Assembly (NCBI GenBank): GCA_900547105.1
Contig: URFL01000007.1
Coordinates: 62,001 to 126,000 of the forward strand
DNA length: 64,000 bases
Direction: 5' to 3'
DNA from: an uncultured Oscillospiraceae bacterium
Lineage (GTDB): Bacteria; Bacillota; Clostridia; Oscillospirales; Acutalibacteraceae
Under the pieces are notes generated by a model, which had not been told where the DNA came from, ran no database searches, and was given only the letters and a program-made list of their open reading frames with translations. Position 1 is the stretch's first letter. Every line of letters begins with the position of its first letter. A program made the translations under genes and the position numbers. This document shows, in pieces, positions 1 through 7,900 of this stretch.

Positions 1-799
1 ATCCCATCACGCCGGACTCGTGCATCCCATCCAGCTGGGCGCAGACCATCTTGCCGACCAGCGTGGGATCATCGCCGAACGAGCGGGTGCCAATGATCAC
101 ATTGTTGGGGTTGGTATTGGTGTCGGCATCCGGCGCAAAGTCGAGGTTGAATCCCAGCGGTCTCAAATATCCGCCAATCGTTTTGCCCACCGCTTTGGCG
201 TTGGCGGTATCGCCGGTGTCACCAATCGCCCCCATGCTGTCGTAAGTCGGCACATCAAAATAACCGGAGTTGGCGACCCGCGAAACCAATCCACCTTCTT
301 CGTCCACCGATACAAACAACGGGATGCGGCTGGCAGTTTGCATATCGGCGATAAAGGTGGGAAGCTGGCTGGCAGAGGAAATGTTTTTGCCAAACAGCGC
401 AACACCGCCGACCGGATATTTTGCCAGCTGTGTTTTCATCGCCTTGGTCAGTTCGGTTACACCGTAGTCGGAGGCGTTGTTGATTTGATCGCTGGTGAGA
501 TTGGTGCAAAGGCTTTCGGGGCGAATGATAAACAGCTGCCCGATTTTTTGCTCCAGCGTCATGTTGTCCAGCATATCCTGTGCACTGGTCGCATGATGAG
601 CAGCCGTTGTGGGGACTTGCGTTGGTGGTGTTGTGGTCGTAGTTGTGGTTGCGACCGTTGTGTTTGCGGTAGTGGTGGCTGTCGTTGCGGCAGTGGTGGT
701 TGTGGCGACCGCAGGCACGGCGCTTTGGCTGATGCCGCAACCGCTTAACATTAGTGCTCCGGTTGCTATCCCAGCCAAAATGGCTTGTTTTAGCTTCAT
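1..799 (-). CDS. GH3 beta-N-acetylhexosaminidase lipoprotein, 5' part
   Basis: The gene runs off the left edge, so only the first 266 residues are seen. It starts at the ATG at 799 behind a GGAG site. It has a lipoprotein signal peptide with lipobox LSGC (Cys21), a Thr/Ala-rich linker to about residue 68, then a glycoside hydrolase family 3 N-terminal domain. The segments that identify the family are LEQKIGQLF, VDEEGGLVSRV (Asp166 onward), NLDFAPDADTNTNP and IGTRSFG. Family members remove terminal beta-N-acetylglucosamine from cell-wall or glycan fragments; this one would act outside the membrane. The conserved KH(F/I)PGHG segment and the catalytic His/Asp loop of NagZ-type enzymes lie beyond the edge, so activity cannot be judged. 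The domain call is seen in sequence; the substrate is inference. Confidence 0.9.
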   Translation of the reverse strand, partial: MKLKQAILAGIATGALMLSGCGISQSAVPAVATTTTAATTATTTANTTVATTTTTTTPPTQVPTTAAHHATSAQDMLDNMTLEQKIGQLFIIRPESLCTNLTSDQINNASDYGVTELTKAMKTQLAKYPVGGVALFGKNISSASQLPTFIADMQTASRIPLFVSVDEEGGLVSRVANSGYFDVPTYDSMGAIGDTGDTANAKAVGKTIGGYLRPLGFNLDFAPDADTNTNPNNVIIGTRSFGDDPTLVGKMVCAQLDGMHESGVMG

Positions 800-845
800 G
801 ATTCGTCTCCTTTTGAGTAGATGAAAAATGGTGTCGGTTTTATAA

Positions 846-881
846 AAAGAACAGACACCACAAGTGCGATGTCTGTTCTTT
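846..881 (-). terminator. Terminator of the tRNA transcript
   Basis: A perfect 12-bp stem (846-857 with 870-881) and a 12-base loop, followed on the minus strand by a T-run. It lies directly downstream of the tRNA-Trp 3' end and upstream of the GH3 gene. Confidence 0.8.
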
Positions 882-957
882 TGGCAGGGGCAGAAGGACT
901 TGAACCCTCGGCACGCGGTTTTGGAGACCGCTGCTCTACCAACTGAGCTATACCCCT
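882..957 (-). tRNA. tRNA-Trp (CCA anticodon)
   Basis: A 76-base cloverleaf on the minus strand with an encoded 3' CCA (882-884). The acceptor stem AGGGGTA pairs with TGCCCCT, the D-loop is AGCTCAGTTGGTAGAGC, and the anticodon loop CTCCAAA carries CCA. The T-arm has the usual GGTTCAAGTCC. It follows the Ile2 tRNA with a 60-base spacer and probably shares its promoter. Confidence 0.96.
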
Positions 958-1017
958 ATATACAATATAAACAGAGAAAGCGGAGACCGCGACGATCTTG
1001 CCGCTTGCCCTGCCGTT

Positions 1018-1094
1018 TGGTGGGCCTTCAGGGACTCGAACCCGGGACCGACCGGTTATGAGCCGGTTGCTCTAACCAACTGAGCTAAAGGCCC
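1018..1094 (-). tRNA. tRNA with CAU anticodon, probably Ile2 (lysidine)
   Basis: A 77-base cloverleaf on the minus strand with an encoded CCA. The anticodon loop CTCATAA carries CAU. The G1-C72 pair rules out initiator tRNA. The body (GGGCCTTTAGCTCAGTTGG and a CCGG-C-TCATAA-CCGG anticodon arm) resembles Firmicute tRNA-Ile2, in which TilS converts the anticodon C to lysidine so that it reads AUA. Elongator tRNA-Met is the alternative, because CAU genes cannot be fully separated by eye. Confidence 0.9.
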
Positions 1095-1148
1095 ATTTTC
1101 TGCATCCCGGCGTACCGTACCAAGCGGAACGGCCAAGGTACGCATTAC

Positions 1149-1176
1149 ATTTTACCATAAAAAATCGACTTGTCAA
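1149..1176 (-). promoter_or_regulatory. Promoter of the tRNA pair
   Basis: On the minus strand a perfect -35 TTGACA (1171-1176) and a -10 TAAAAT (1149-1154) are 16 bases apart, about 55 bases upstream of the Ile2 tRNA. Confidence 0.8.
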
Positions 1177-1433
1177 GTGTTTTCGGCGTTTTTATCTGTC
1201 TTTCCGCGCCTCTTTTTGCATAACAGAAGTACATACGCGCAGTCCGTTTATATAGCGGTCGAAAAGGCGAAAGCGATAGTGGACGAAAGCTCTTTAGCTA
1301 TTGCCTTTTTCGTTACCTCATTATAAATGAGAACGAAGAAATATTTCGCAAAATGTTGCGAAACCTTGCTTTTATTAAGTGATACCTTTTCAAACATTAG
1401 CGAAAGTACATTGCAAAAAGAGCTGCGCTGCGT
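1177..1433. other. Non-coding spacer before the island
   Basis: No convincing gene is present. The stretch is AT-rich and has two inverted repeats. An imperfect hairpin at 1260-1312 (CGAAAAGGC with GCCTTTTTCG) ends in a T-run. A perfect 8-bp palindrome at 1344-1363 is treated separately as a candidate operator. Confidence 0.6.
1344..1363. promoter_or_regulatory. Candidate operator palindrome
   Basis: TTTCGCAA-aatg-TTGCGAAA is a perfect inverted repeat 47 bases upstream of the -35 box of the island promoter. A further half-site GCGAAA lies at 1400-1405. The likely ligand is the XRE protein encoded just downstream; that is inference. Confidence 0.45.
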
Positions 1434-1439
1434 TATAAT
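1411..1439 (+). promoter_or_regulatory. Promoter of the TerY-like island
   Basis: A -35 TTGCAA (1411-1416) and a perfect -10 TATAAT (1434-1439) are 17 bases apart, 57 bases before the first ATG. No comparable promoter stands out between the closely spaced genes up to 16,794. Confidence 0.75.
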
Positions 1440-1496
1440 GCTTTTAGCAGTACAAGGCATTCTCCGAAAAAAATATGTATATACGAGGCGAGTGAA

Positions 1497-1730
1497 ATGG
1501 TCAACATATCCATCAGTTATAATCGGTTATGGAAGCTGCTGGTCGACAAGAAAATGAGCAAGGCGGATTTGCGCAGAGCGGCGGAGATTTCTCCGAACAC
1601 GATGACAAAGCTGCGTCGCGACGAAGAAGTTTCTATGGCTGTGTTGAAAAGAATATGCGAATATCTGGAGTGCAATATCGGCGATATTTGCGATTTTGTT
1701 CCGGTGCCGAATGAGGAGGTGGACGCTTGA
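1497..1730 (+). CDS. Small XRE-family helix-turn-helix regulator (copy 1)
   Basis: A 77-residue protein that is almost entirely one Cro/C1-type helix-turn-helix domain. The segment LWKLLVDKKMSKADLRRAA is helices 1-2; EISPNTMTKLRRDEEV is the recognition part; ICEYLECNIGDICDF is the C-terminal helix. This short form is common in Firmicutes and usually binds DNA as a dimer. It is the first gene of the long plus-strand island and its stop overlaps the next start, so it is a good candidate autoregulator. A close paralogue lies at 34,062-34,289. The DNA-binding role is secure; the target is inferred. Confidence 0.88.
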   Translation: MVNISISYNRLWKLLVDKKMSKADLRRAAEISPNTMTKLRRDEEVSMAVLKRICEYLECNIGDICDFVPVPNEEVDA

Positions 1731-2212
1731 TAACGGAACCGCTTTTGCTGGAATGTGAGCAATATATCCGAAACGGAGGCATCCTTGCCGGTTCATCCTT
1801 TGGGAGAATCGAAATACCCTTCCACAAGATGATGGACATGGATACCGATGCCGCAGAACAGTATTTGCAGCAAAACAGGGAGCATAGCTTTACAGAATTG
1901 CTGTTTGCGTTCATTGACCGCACCGGACAGAAAGACAGCGATATTTATAAAAAAGCGTTGATTGACCGGCGGCTGTTTTCCAAGATACGGTCAAACAAAA
2001 CCTATATCCCCGCCAAGAAAACGGTGATTGCCCTGTGCCTTGCATTGGAATTGTCACGGGAGGAGGCAGATCAGCTGCTTTCCTCTGCCGGATACAGCTT
2101 ATCCCGTGCGGACGATTTCGATCTTGTGATTGCCTTTTGCATGGAAAAGAAGATTTTTAATTTCTTTGACATCAACGAGGCGCTTGTGCATTTCGGCTTC
2201 GAGCCGTTTTGA
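1727..2212 (+). CDS. Helix-turn-helix-like protein, island gene 2
   Basis: A 161-residue protein starting at TTG (1727), inside the stop of gene 1 (TTGA overlap), behind a strong AGGAGGT. The first 60 residues are not recognised. The C-terminal 100 residues have the pattern DIYKKALIDRRLFSKIRSN, then IALCLALELSREEADQLLSSAGYSLS, which I know as a helix-turn-helix-like tail on many Firmicute signalling and effector proteins. It ends in an acidic-aromatic stretch, INEALVHFGF. Translational coupling suggests it works with the small repressor, for example as a partner or antirepressor. The family has no defined biochemical function that I can name. Confidence 0.75.
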   Translation: MITEPLLLECEQYIRNGGILAGSSFGRIEIPFHKMMDMDTDAAEQYLQQNREHSFTELLFAFIDRTGQKDSDIYKKALIDRRLFSKIRSNKTYIPAKKTVIALCLALELSREEADQLLSSAGYSLSRADDFDLVIAFCMEKKIFNFFDINEALVHFGFEPF

Positions 2213-2239
2213 AAAATGCTCAGTTGTGCCTTCCAAAAT

Positions 2240-2256
2240 GTCGCCGCTGCGGCGAC
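2240..2256. repeat. 17-base palindrome, copy 1
   Basis: GTCGCCGC-T-GCGGCGAC lies in the gap between genes 2 and 3. The same palindrome, with A at the centre, lies at 9,972-9,988 in another island gap, and flanking bases (ccaa... tatgat) are partly shared. Confidence 0.7.
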
Positions 2257-2309
2257 CAAATGGCTCGTGCTGCGGTATATGATTTGGGGGAATAGGGGGT
2301 GGCTTTGTT

Positions 2310-2540
2310 ATGGGAAAACCCAAGAAATTAAGAAAGCTTACCAAAGCCGCAAACATGGGAAAGCCCTACGCCATGTACCGGCGGGGCGTCTGCTTTCAAA
2401 CAGGAACGATGACGGAGCAAAACATGGAAAAAGCGGCCCGATGGATTTTTGCTGCGGCCGAAGCGGGATATGCTCCGGCGATGGAATGGACGCGGGATTA
2501 CTCCTTTGACGATAACGCCATGGTTCAGGCGGAAAGCTGA
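2310..2540 (+). CDS. Short Sel1-like repeat protein
   Basis: A 76-residue protein with about one and a half Sel1-like (TPR-related) repeats: KAANMGKPYAMYRRGVCFQ and MEKAARWIFAAAEAGYAPAM. Sel1 repeats are helical scaffolds for protein contacts. The start is the ATG after a G-rich site (GGGGG, about 11 bases upstream). It is much shorter than usual Sel1 proteins. It may be a fragment of a longer ancestor or a small adaptor for the larger Sel1 protein at 10,039. Confidence 0.65.
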   Translation: MGKPKKLRKLTKAANMGKPYAMYRRGVCFQTGTMTEQNMEKAARWIFAAAEAGYAPAMEWTRDYSFDDNAMVQAES

Positions 2541-2548
2541 GGAAGTAT

Positions 2549-2923
2549 ATGCATTATCTGTCATACAACAGCATTCTTGATAAGGTGCCCGTATATGCCG
2601 GGCTTGAAAAAAACACGCTTACCATACGGCTCGAGGGAAATATCCGCGAGCGCTGCCCGTCCGACAGGCACAGATACGATGCTTCTTTCCCTGTCGAAGT
2701 CGGTAGCTGCACGGTGGATTTTACTTCCTATGCGCCCAAGTACAGCTACGAGCTGGTGATAAAAAGCGTTCACAAAACCTGCATGGAGATTACCTTTGGC
2801 GGCAACGACTACATCATACACGAAGGAATCAACTTCCTTTTTGATGAAAGGCAGTATCAGGCATCATACGATGGCCCGTGGTTTACCGGTGTAGATGTAT
2901 GGCAGGCCATATGGCTGACATAA
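2549..2923 (+). CDS. Hypothetical beta-rich protein
   Basis: A 124-residue protein 8 bases after the Sel1 gene, behind GAGGAAG. I do not recognise the family. It is rich in alternating hydrophobic strands (TLTIRLEGNI, SYELVIKSV, CMEITFGGNDYIIHEG) and has no signal peptide or membrane segment, so it is probably a cytoplasmic beta-sandwich. The strand pattern resembles the 97-residue product at 11,390, which also sits immediately before a YwqG/DUF1963 gene. The recurring pairing suggests a functional link but the function is unknown. Confidence 0.6.
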   Translation: MHYLSYNSILDKVPVYAGLEKNTLTIRLEGNIRERCPSDRHRYDASFPVEVGSCTVDFTSYAPKYSYELVIKSVHKTCMEITFGGNDYIIHEGINFLFDERQYQASYDGPWFTGVDVWQAIWLT

Positions 2924-2941
2924 ACAAGAGCGAGGTGCGGC

Positions 2942-3547
2942 GTGAAAGGGATTACACTGAAAATTTCAAAACCGAAAGACAAACTTTCCATCGGCTCCAG
3001 CAAGCTGTTCGGCAACCCTGACGTGTGGGATGGCTTTGAATGGCCGTATATTGAGGAAAACGGCGAAAAGTACGATCTGAATTTTCTGTGTCAGATAAAT
3101 TGTGAGCAGGCGGCTGCTTTTGACAAAGAGGGATGGCTTCCGAAAACCGGAATGTTATCTTTCTTTTATGATCTCGATACCATGCCCGAAGCGCCGGACG
3201 AAAAATCAGCACGGGTGCTGTGGTATAACGGCGATGTGTCCGCTTTGAACGAGATGATACTGACCGACGAGAATGGTAATGGCCTGGCGTTTTCCGAGCA
3301 GAGAATCGATTTTGATGCGGCGGATGCGGATAAACAGTCATCTCATCTTCTGCTCGGAAAAATGACTTCGGACGCGGCGGGGAATGGTGATGGTATCCAA
3401 GATGGGGTGCCGCTTCTGCGGCTTTGTTCGTTTGAAACGGAAGATGCGCACATCCGCTTTAGGGGTAACGGTATGTTGTGCTTTTCTATTGAAAAAGAAA
3501 AACTTGGGGCGTGCGACTTTTCCGAAGTGAAAGCGGCGCAGATATAA
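2942..3547 (+). CDS. YwqG/DUF1963 family protein (copy 1)
   Basis: A 201-residue protein with a GTG start after GAGGTG. The order of motifs fits the DUF1963/YwqG family: SKLFGNPDVWDGFEWPYIE near the N-terminus, DLNFLCQINCEQ, then the LPKTGMLSFFYDLD segment, and a C-terminal LLLRLCSFE-like strand. Family members are common in Firmicutes and occur in polymorphic toxin immunity and stress gene clusters, but no reaction is established. A second, shorter member is encoded at 11,695 in the same island. Confidence 0.8.
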   Translation: MKGITLKISKPKDKLSIGSSKLFGNPDVWDGFEWPYIEENGEKYDLNFLCQINCEQAAAFDKEGWLPKTGMLSFFYDLDTMPEAPDEKSARVLWYNGDVSALNEMILTDENGNGLAFSEQRIDFDAADADKQSSHLLLGKMTSDAAGNGDGIQDGVPLLRLCSFETEDAHIRFRGNGMLCFSIEKEKLGACDFSEVKAAQI

Positions 3548-3564
3548 TTTAGAGGAGGATTACC

Positions 3565-5616
3565 ATGGGATTGTTTCACAAAATGACTTTTTTTGATGCA
3601 TTGGAGATTTTAGACTGCGACAGCCTTTCGGAGCAACAGAAAAAGAAGGTTGTCAAGGCGGAATCGCACTTTACCGAGGACGAAAAAACGGCGTGTTATA
3701 TGCTGTATAGCCTGCATCAGGGTGACTGCGACAGGGCACTGTATTTTATCAACCGTGCGCAACATGGAGAGAATCTGGCCGGATCGGTAAAGGCGGCTCT
3801 GTACACACATCTTGCATTCCGCACATTCCGTGCGGCACACGAAAAGAACCCGTCCGCCCCCGACTATATTGCCTATCTCGCGCTTGCATACGAGAACGGC
3901 TATTTCGGTTGTGAAAAGGATCACGCCAAGGCGGTCGAAATGGCCGAGCCTTTGCGCTCGTCCGGAGCCACCGGAGCGCTTGTCCAACAGGCTCTGAAAG
4001 ACATTTATCCGGAAGGAGCTGCTATGGAAACCAAAGCGGATACCGCTGTAACTTCTGCCGTTCCCGCCGATATAGCACCGGCTTCTCCTGCGGCAAAGGA
4101 CGATCCCGACAAATCGACACCGCAGGCGGAATTCAAGCGCGTCGAGTTGGAAGATGGAGATGTGTACGAGGGTTATTTCCAAAACGGAAAAAAGAACGGA
4201 CACGGAACATACACCTGGTCAAATGGCGATGTCTTTGACGGCGACTGGATGGATGGCAAGCGCACCGGCAAAGGAAAAATCACATGGTCAAACGGCGCAT
4301 CATTTGACGGCGAATGGAAGGACAATCGGATGACCGAGGGAAGATATACCTTCCCAGACGGCGAAACATATGAGGGCAGCTTTCAAAACGGCAAATTCGA
4401 AGGCTACGGCAAGCAGGTTTTCCCGGACGGCGAAAAATATGAAGGACAGTGGCACGACGGTAAAAAGCACGGCCACGGAACTTACACTTGGACCAACGGC
4501 GAAACTTACGAGGGCGAATGGAAGGACAACAAACGCTGCGGCCGGGGCAAGCTTATCCAATACGGCAAGGTCCCCGCAACGGGTGAAACCTATGTGAAGT
4601 GTTCCTACGATGGCGAGTGGCTCGACAGCAAGGAGCACGGTCACGGCATCTGTGTCGAGGGGGATTTCGGCATGGAGAAAATGGATAAGGTGTTCGAGGG
4701 CGAATGGGTACACGGCAAGCGTCAGGGGCGCTTTGTTTGGTATTTGACAAACTCCAATGGCGGAAGATATATCAACTTTTACGAGAATGGCGAGCTGATC
4801 GAAGGCGCCATCCCATATGACGAAAGCATAAAAACCGTTGAGGACGCGAAAAAATTCAGGGAAGCCGAAAAAAGAGCTCGTGTAAGCGCTGTAAAAACCG
4901 ATTTCCGCCTTGCAAAACAGCTTGATATGAACATTGTTGCTTCCGGTGGATATTATGACGGCGACTATATGGACGGTGAATGCAACGGTTACGGTGAATG
5001 TGCATACGACAACGGCGATAAATATATCGGCACATGGAAAGACGGCACTGCAAACGGCGTCGGCAGATACGTTTTTGCAAGAGACGGCTTTTATTTCGGG
5101 CAGTTTTTACATGGAAGGGTAAACGGATACGGTGTGTACTTTGACGGCAATGACTATCATATCGGTATGTTTGAAAATGGCGAGTGCGTGACAGAAAGGG
5201 ATTTGGTTTTTGAAATCGGCAGTGGAGGAAAATGGCTGCCGCTTGGGTTTGAGTCGGATGAATCCGCTCAGATATATGGAGACCCGAAAAAACCCTCAGC
5301 CGCAATTATGAAAAACTCGGATGGCGTCGAGTATTCCTCATCTGCACGAATGTGGTTGGCACGCTTTAACGGAAATCTGATGGTAATGGGAAATATTCTT
5401 CAAAAAGGCGGTACGATAAACGATCAAAACGGCGTGTTCATATATACGAACCATGCCAACGGATTGGTTGCAACGGGCGAAATCAGAAACTCTATGCTGA
5501 ACGGAAGAGTAACGATTCGCTATATCACGGGTGAAACGGTTGAGGCGGATTGTGCGGATAACAAACCTATCGAAACATATCATACCTGGGACAAATTCGG
5601 AAGAGGGGTTTGGTAA
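3565..5616 (+). CDS. MORN-repeat protein
   Basis: A 683-residue protein behind AGGAGG. Residues 1-150 are helical and end in a Sel1-like unit (LALAYENGYFG..DHAKAVEMAE). Residues 155-195 are an Ala/Pro/Asp-rich linker. From about 202 there is a block of MORN repeats of the form DVYEGYFQNGKKNGHGTYTW, about eight units to residue 400; a helical break (residues 425-460) precedes a second block to about 550. The last 130 residues are beta-rich and unassigned. MORN repeats form elongated beta-hairpin platforms that bind proteins or lipids; prokaryotic ones are scaffolds of mostly unknown partners. There is no signal peptide, so it should be cytoplasmic. It is the largest protein in the island and probably a scaffold. 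Confidence 0.85.
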   Translation: MGLFHKMTFFDALEILDCDSLSEQQKKKVVKAESHFTEDEKTACYMLYSLHQGDCDRALYFINRAQHGENLAGSVKAALYTHLAFRTFRAAHEKNPSAPDYIAYLALAYENGYFGCEKDHAKAVEMAEPLRSSGATGALVQQALKDIYPEGAAMETKADTAVTSAVPADIAPASPAAKDDPDKSTPQAEFKRVELEDGDVYEGYFQNGKKNGHGTYTWSNGDVFDGDWMDGKRTGKGKITWSNGASFDGEWKDNRMTEGRYTFPDGETYEGSFQNGKFEGYGKQVFPDGEKYEGQWHDGKKHGHGTYTWTNGETYEGEWKDNKRCGRGKLIQYGKVPATGETYVKCSYDGEWLDSKEHGHGICVEGDFGMEKMDKVFEGEWVHGKRQGRFVWYLTNSNGGRYINFYENGELIEGAIPYDESIKTVEDAKKFREAEKRARVSAVKTDFRLAKQLDMNIVASGGYYDGDYMDGECNGYGECAYDNGDKYIGTWKDGTANGVGRYVFARDGFYFGQFLHGRVNGYGVYFDGNDYHIGMFENGECVTERDLVFEIGSGGKWLPLGFESDESAQIYGDPKKPSAAIMKNSDGVEYSSSARMWLARFNGNLMVMGNILQKGGTINDQNGVFIYTNHANGLVATGEIRNSMLNGRVTIRYITGETVEADCADNKPIETYHTWDKFGRGVW

Positions 5617-5753
5617 TCCTGACAAATGTAAAAGAGAACACGATGCTGTTATACCGGGCAATGACGATACAGATATGTAAAGCTCGTTTTGGGTTCAAAA
5701 CTGACAGATACCCAATGGGCTCCGATTGCGAACTGTTTTAAGGAGAAATACCT

Positions 5754-6725
5754 ATGAGCATATGTGACGAATTAAAAAAACAGGCAGCGCAAACATACGC
5801 CGAGGGAATCGACAAATCCATCGAAACGGCGGCGGCGTGCTTTCGGATTTGCGCCGAGGGGTTGTCCCGCTTTCCGGAGGATGCCAATTACCCGACGCAG
5901 GATCTGTCGCTGCTGATCGCCTGCTCGGCGGTGTCGGGCGGCTGGAACAGCGCCAGCTCTGCCGATAAAGAGCGTTTGGCGGAACGGCTGAAGCTGTATG
6001 TATCGCATGTCAACGGACTGTGCGACGATCTGCCGCTGGCAATGACCGTTCCCGGCTACGCGAATATAGGGCGCAATCTCATGTCACCGGCGCAGATCGC
6101 GACGCTGACGGAGCATCTGGCGCACCTGTTTCAAACGCTTGACGACCACGAAAGAATGGCAGTTGTCACCATGCACTATTTGATGCTATATGCGGTGTTT
6201 GAGCAGTGGCCGCCGGTGGATGTGCTGGCAGACGCTTATGAACGCGTTTTCGATCAGCCGGTAGAATCTGACGAACCGCCTGAAAGGCAAGCGGCAAGCG
6301 GAAGCACCGGTCACACATACGCGCCGGCACAACCGAACGCCTCGCTGCTCGCAAGGTACGAGACGAACGCCCGGCGCAGATGGCGACCGCTGAAAGTGTA
6401 TCTGATTGCAACGGGACTGTTTGTGGCGTTGGTGCTCGGACTGTACTTTTATGCCGCGCCCTCTTTGTCAGAAGGCCAGGCGATTGTGGTAAAGGACATC
6501 ACCGGACAGTCGGTGAAGCTGTTGCCTGATTCCGATCCGGTGGAACTGGCGCTGGTAGGACCCACCGATTACAACGGAGTGATACGCCTGTTTTACACAA
6601 CGGTGGTGGGGGCGGTGGTGTATCGCATCGTGACCATTGTGGGTGTGTTCGTTGTAAACGCGCTATACCGCAAGCGCAATGCGCAAAAGGCGGCGGCACT
6701 GCGAGCGGCAGCAGCGATACCATAA
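5754..6725 (+). CDS. Two-pass membrane protein, unknown
   Basis: A 323-residue protein behind AAGGAG. Residues 1-175 are helical and Ala/Cys-rich with no signal peptide. Residues 176-205 are a Pro/Ala/Ser linker. A membrane helix follows RRRWRPLKV at about 218-236, a short outside loop carries a GQSVKLLPDSDPVEL strand pair, and a second membrane helix lies near 288-305 before a basic tail RKRNAQKAAALRAA. The N- and C-terminal parts should face the cytoplasm. No family is recognised. The 137-base gap before it is the second largest in the island, so an internal promoter is possible. Confidence 0.7.
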   Translation: MSICDELKKQAAQTYAEGIDKSIETAAACFRICAEGLSRFPEDANYPTQDLSLLIACSAVSGGWNSASSADKERLAERLKLYVSHVNGLCDDLPLAMTVPGYANIGRNLMSPAQIATLTEHLAHLFQTLDDHERMAVVTMHYLMLYAVFEQWPPVDVLADAYERVFDQPVESDEPPERQAASGSTGHTYAPAQPNASLLARYETNARRRWRPLKVYLIATGLFVALVLGLYFYAAPSLSEGQAIVVKDITGQSVKLLPDSDPVELALVGPTDYNGVIRLFYTTVVGAVVYRIVTIVGVFVVNALYRKRNAQKAAALRAAAAIP

Positions 6726-6744
6726 AAGTGGGAGGGGGATTGTT

Positions 6745-7887
6745 TTGAAAAGAGGAATGATATTGCTGCTGGGAACGGTGCTGATGGTCGTTCTGATGTT
6801 GGCAGCGGGTGGCATTTATCTTTTGCCCAAAGACATGGCGGGCGTTTTCATGTATGCGGATGTGTGGAACTCCGTTGGGGGGCTGTTTAGCCTGATGCTG
6901 GTTCCGGGGGCGATGGTAGGCTATGCCGCCTGCCAGAGCCGCGCGCTCGGTGCGGTCTGGTTTGTCGGGTTTGTGGTATTGGGCTTTGTCAGCGGCATCA
7001 GCATCTGGTGGATCGTCACAGCGGCGCTGCTTATCCTCTCTTACCTATTCTGTATCGGCGAGAATGTCGGTATCTACGACGACCTTGACACCTACGACAA
7101 GCTGTGTGTGCTGGTTCCGGCATTCGGGGCGCTGCGGTTTATCGACCGGTTCGGACTGGAAGGCTTTTTCGGCGTAATAGGAAGAATTCTTTCGGTTCTC
7201 GCTATAATACTGAATTTTGCGCTGATGTTTGCCCTTTGGATCGTGCCAAAGAATGAAGCCTCGGCGTTTGGTACGGTTATCATGCAGATCAAGACTTTCG
7301 GTAGTACCCTGTTCGGCGTTGTTGTTATCTTCGTTTTCCTGCCGCTGTTCACGGTGTACAGTGCGAAATATTCCTTTATTAAGCCGGGGCTTGCCAAGGT
7401 GCTTGCCTGTATTTTTGGCGGCTACGATATTACGCGTGGTGCGTTTGTCACGACGCCGGCGTTGCTCGGCGGCCTTAATCTGACTATGGACACCGCGATG
7501 GAGGGAGCCAGTCCGATTTTTAACAATATGTTCGGTATGGAGGCTTGTTTTCTGATGGCGATGCTTCTTGGCGGAATCCTGTGCGTGAAGACTGCCTTTG
7601 GCAAAAAGCTTGGGTTGGTCGCACAGTTCTGCCTGACAAAGGACGGTACGGCGTCGCTTCGTTGCCTGATGATGGCGGCGTTGGCTACTGTGCTGGTCCT
7701 CAGCATAGCGCCCGCCGCGATCTTTATTATGTGGCTTGCCGCTGTTGCCGTTATACTGCTTCTTGCCAGAATATTTATGGCAATGGCTCCCGGCTACAGC
7801 TATGAAGACCTTCGGTCTATGGGCTATTCCGACTACGAAGCAAGAAAGATAATCAACGAGACACACGGCAAGATAACCGCCATATAG
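6745..7887 (+). CDS. Multi-pass membrane protein with UBA-like tail
   Basis: A 380-residue protein. The TTG at 6745 is chosen as start because GGAGGGGG lies six bases before it; the upstream ATG at 6679 would overlap the previous gene. There are about nine or ten membrane helices between residues 5 and 350. The last 30 residues are soluble and read SYEDLRSMGYSDYEARKII, resembling a ubiquitin-associated-like three-helix (UBA/TS-N) motif. The family is not recognised. With the two-pass protein before it and the zinc-ribbon membrane protein at 8,412 it forms the membrane section of the island. Confidence 0.7.
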   Translation: MKRGMILLLGTVLMVVLMLAAGGIYLLPKDMAGVFMYADVWNSVGGLFSLMLVPGAMVGYAACQSRALGAVWFVGFVVLGFVSGISIWWIVTAALLILSYLFCIGENVGIYDDLDTYDKLCVLVPAFGALRFIDRFGLEGFFGVIGRILSVLAIILNFALMFALWIVPKNEASAFGTVIMQIKTFGSTLFGVVVIFVFLPLFTVYSAKYSFIKPGLAKVLACIFGGYDITRGAFVTTPALLGGLNLTMDTAMEGASPIFNNMFGMEACFLMAMLLGGILCVKTAFGKKLGLVAQFCLTKDGTASLRCLMMAALATVLVLSIAPAAIFIMWLAAVAVILLLARIFMAMAPGYSYEDLRSMGYSDYEARKIINETHGKITAI

Positions 7888-7900
7888 GGAGGGCGAAAAT

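Noticed and set aside
20..748. Long plus-strand open frame over the GH3 gene
   Set aside because: It is the antisense of the lipoprotein gene; its residues are low-complexity Cys/Gly/Arg and there is no ribosome site.
882..1497. tRNA-adjacent genomic island with an attachment site
   Set aside because: The island lies beside the 5' end of the tRNA genes, not the 3' end; no direct repeat of a tRNA end and no integrase was found near 16,840.
6679..6744. Longer N-terminus for the membrane protein at 6,745
   Set aside because: The extra 22 residues are Arg/His/Gln-rich, overlap the previous gene and lack a ribosome site, while the TTG has GGAGGGGG.
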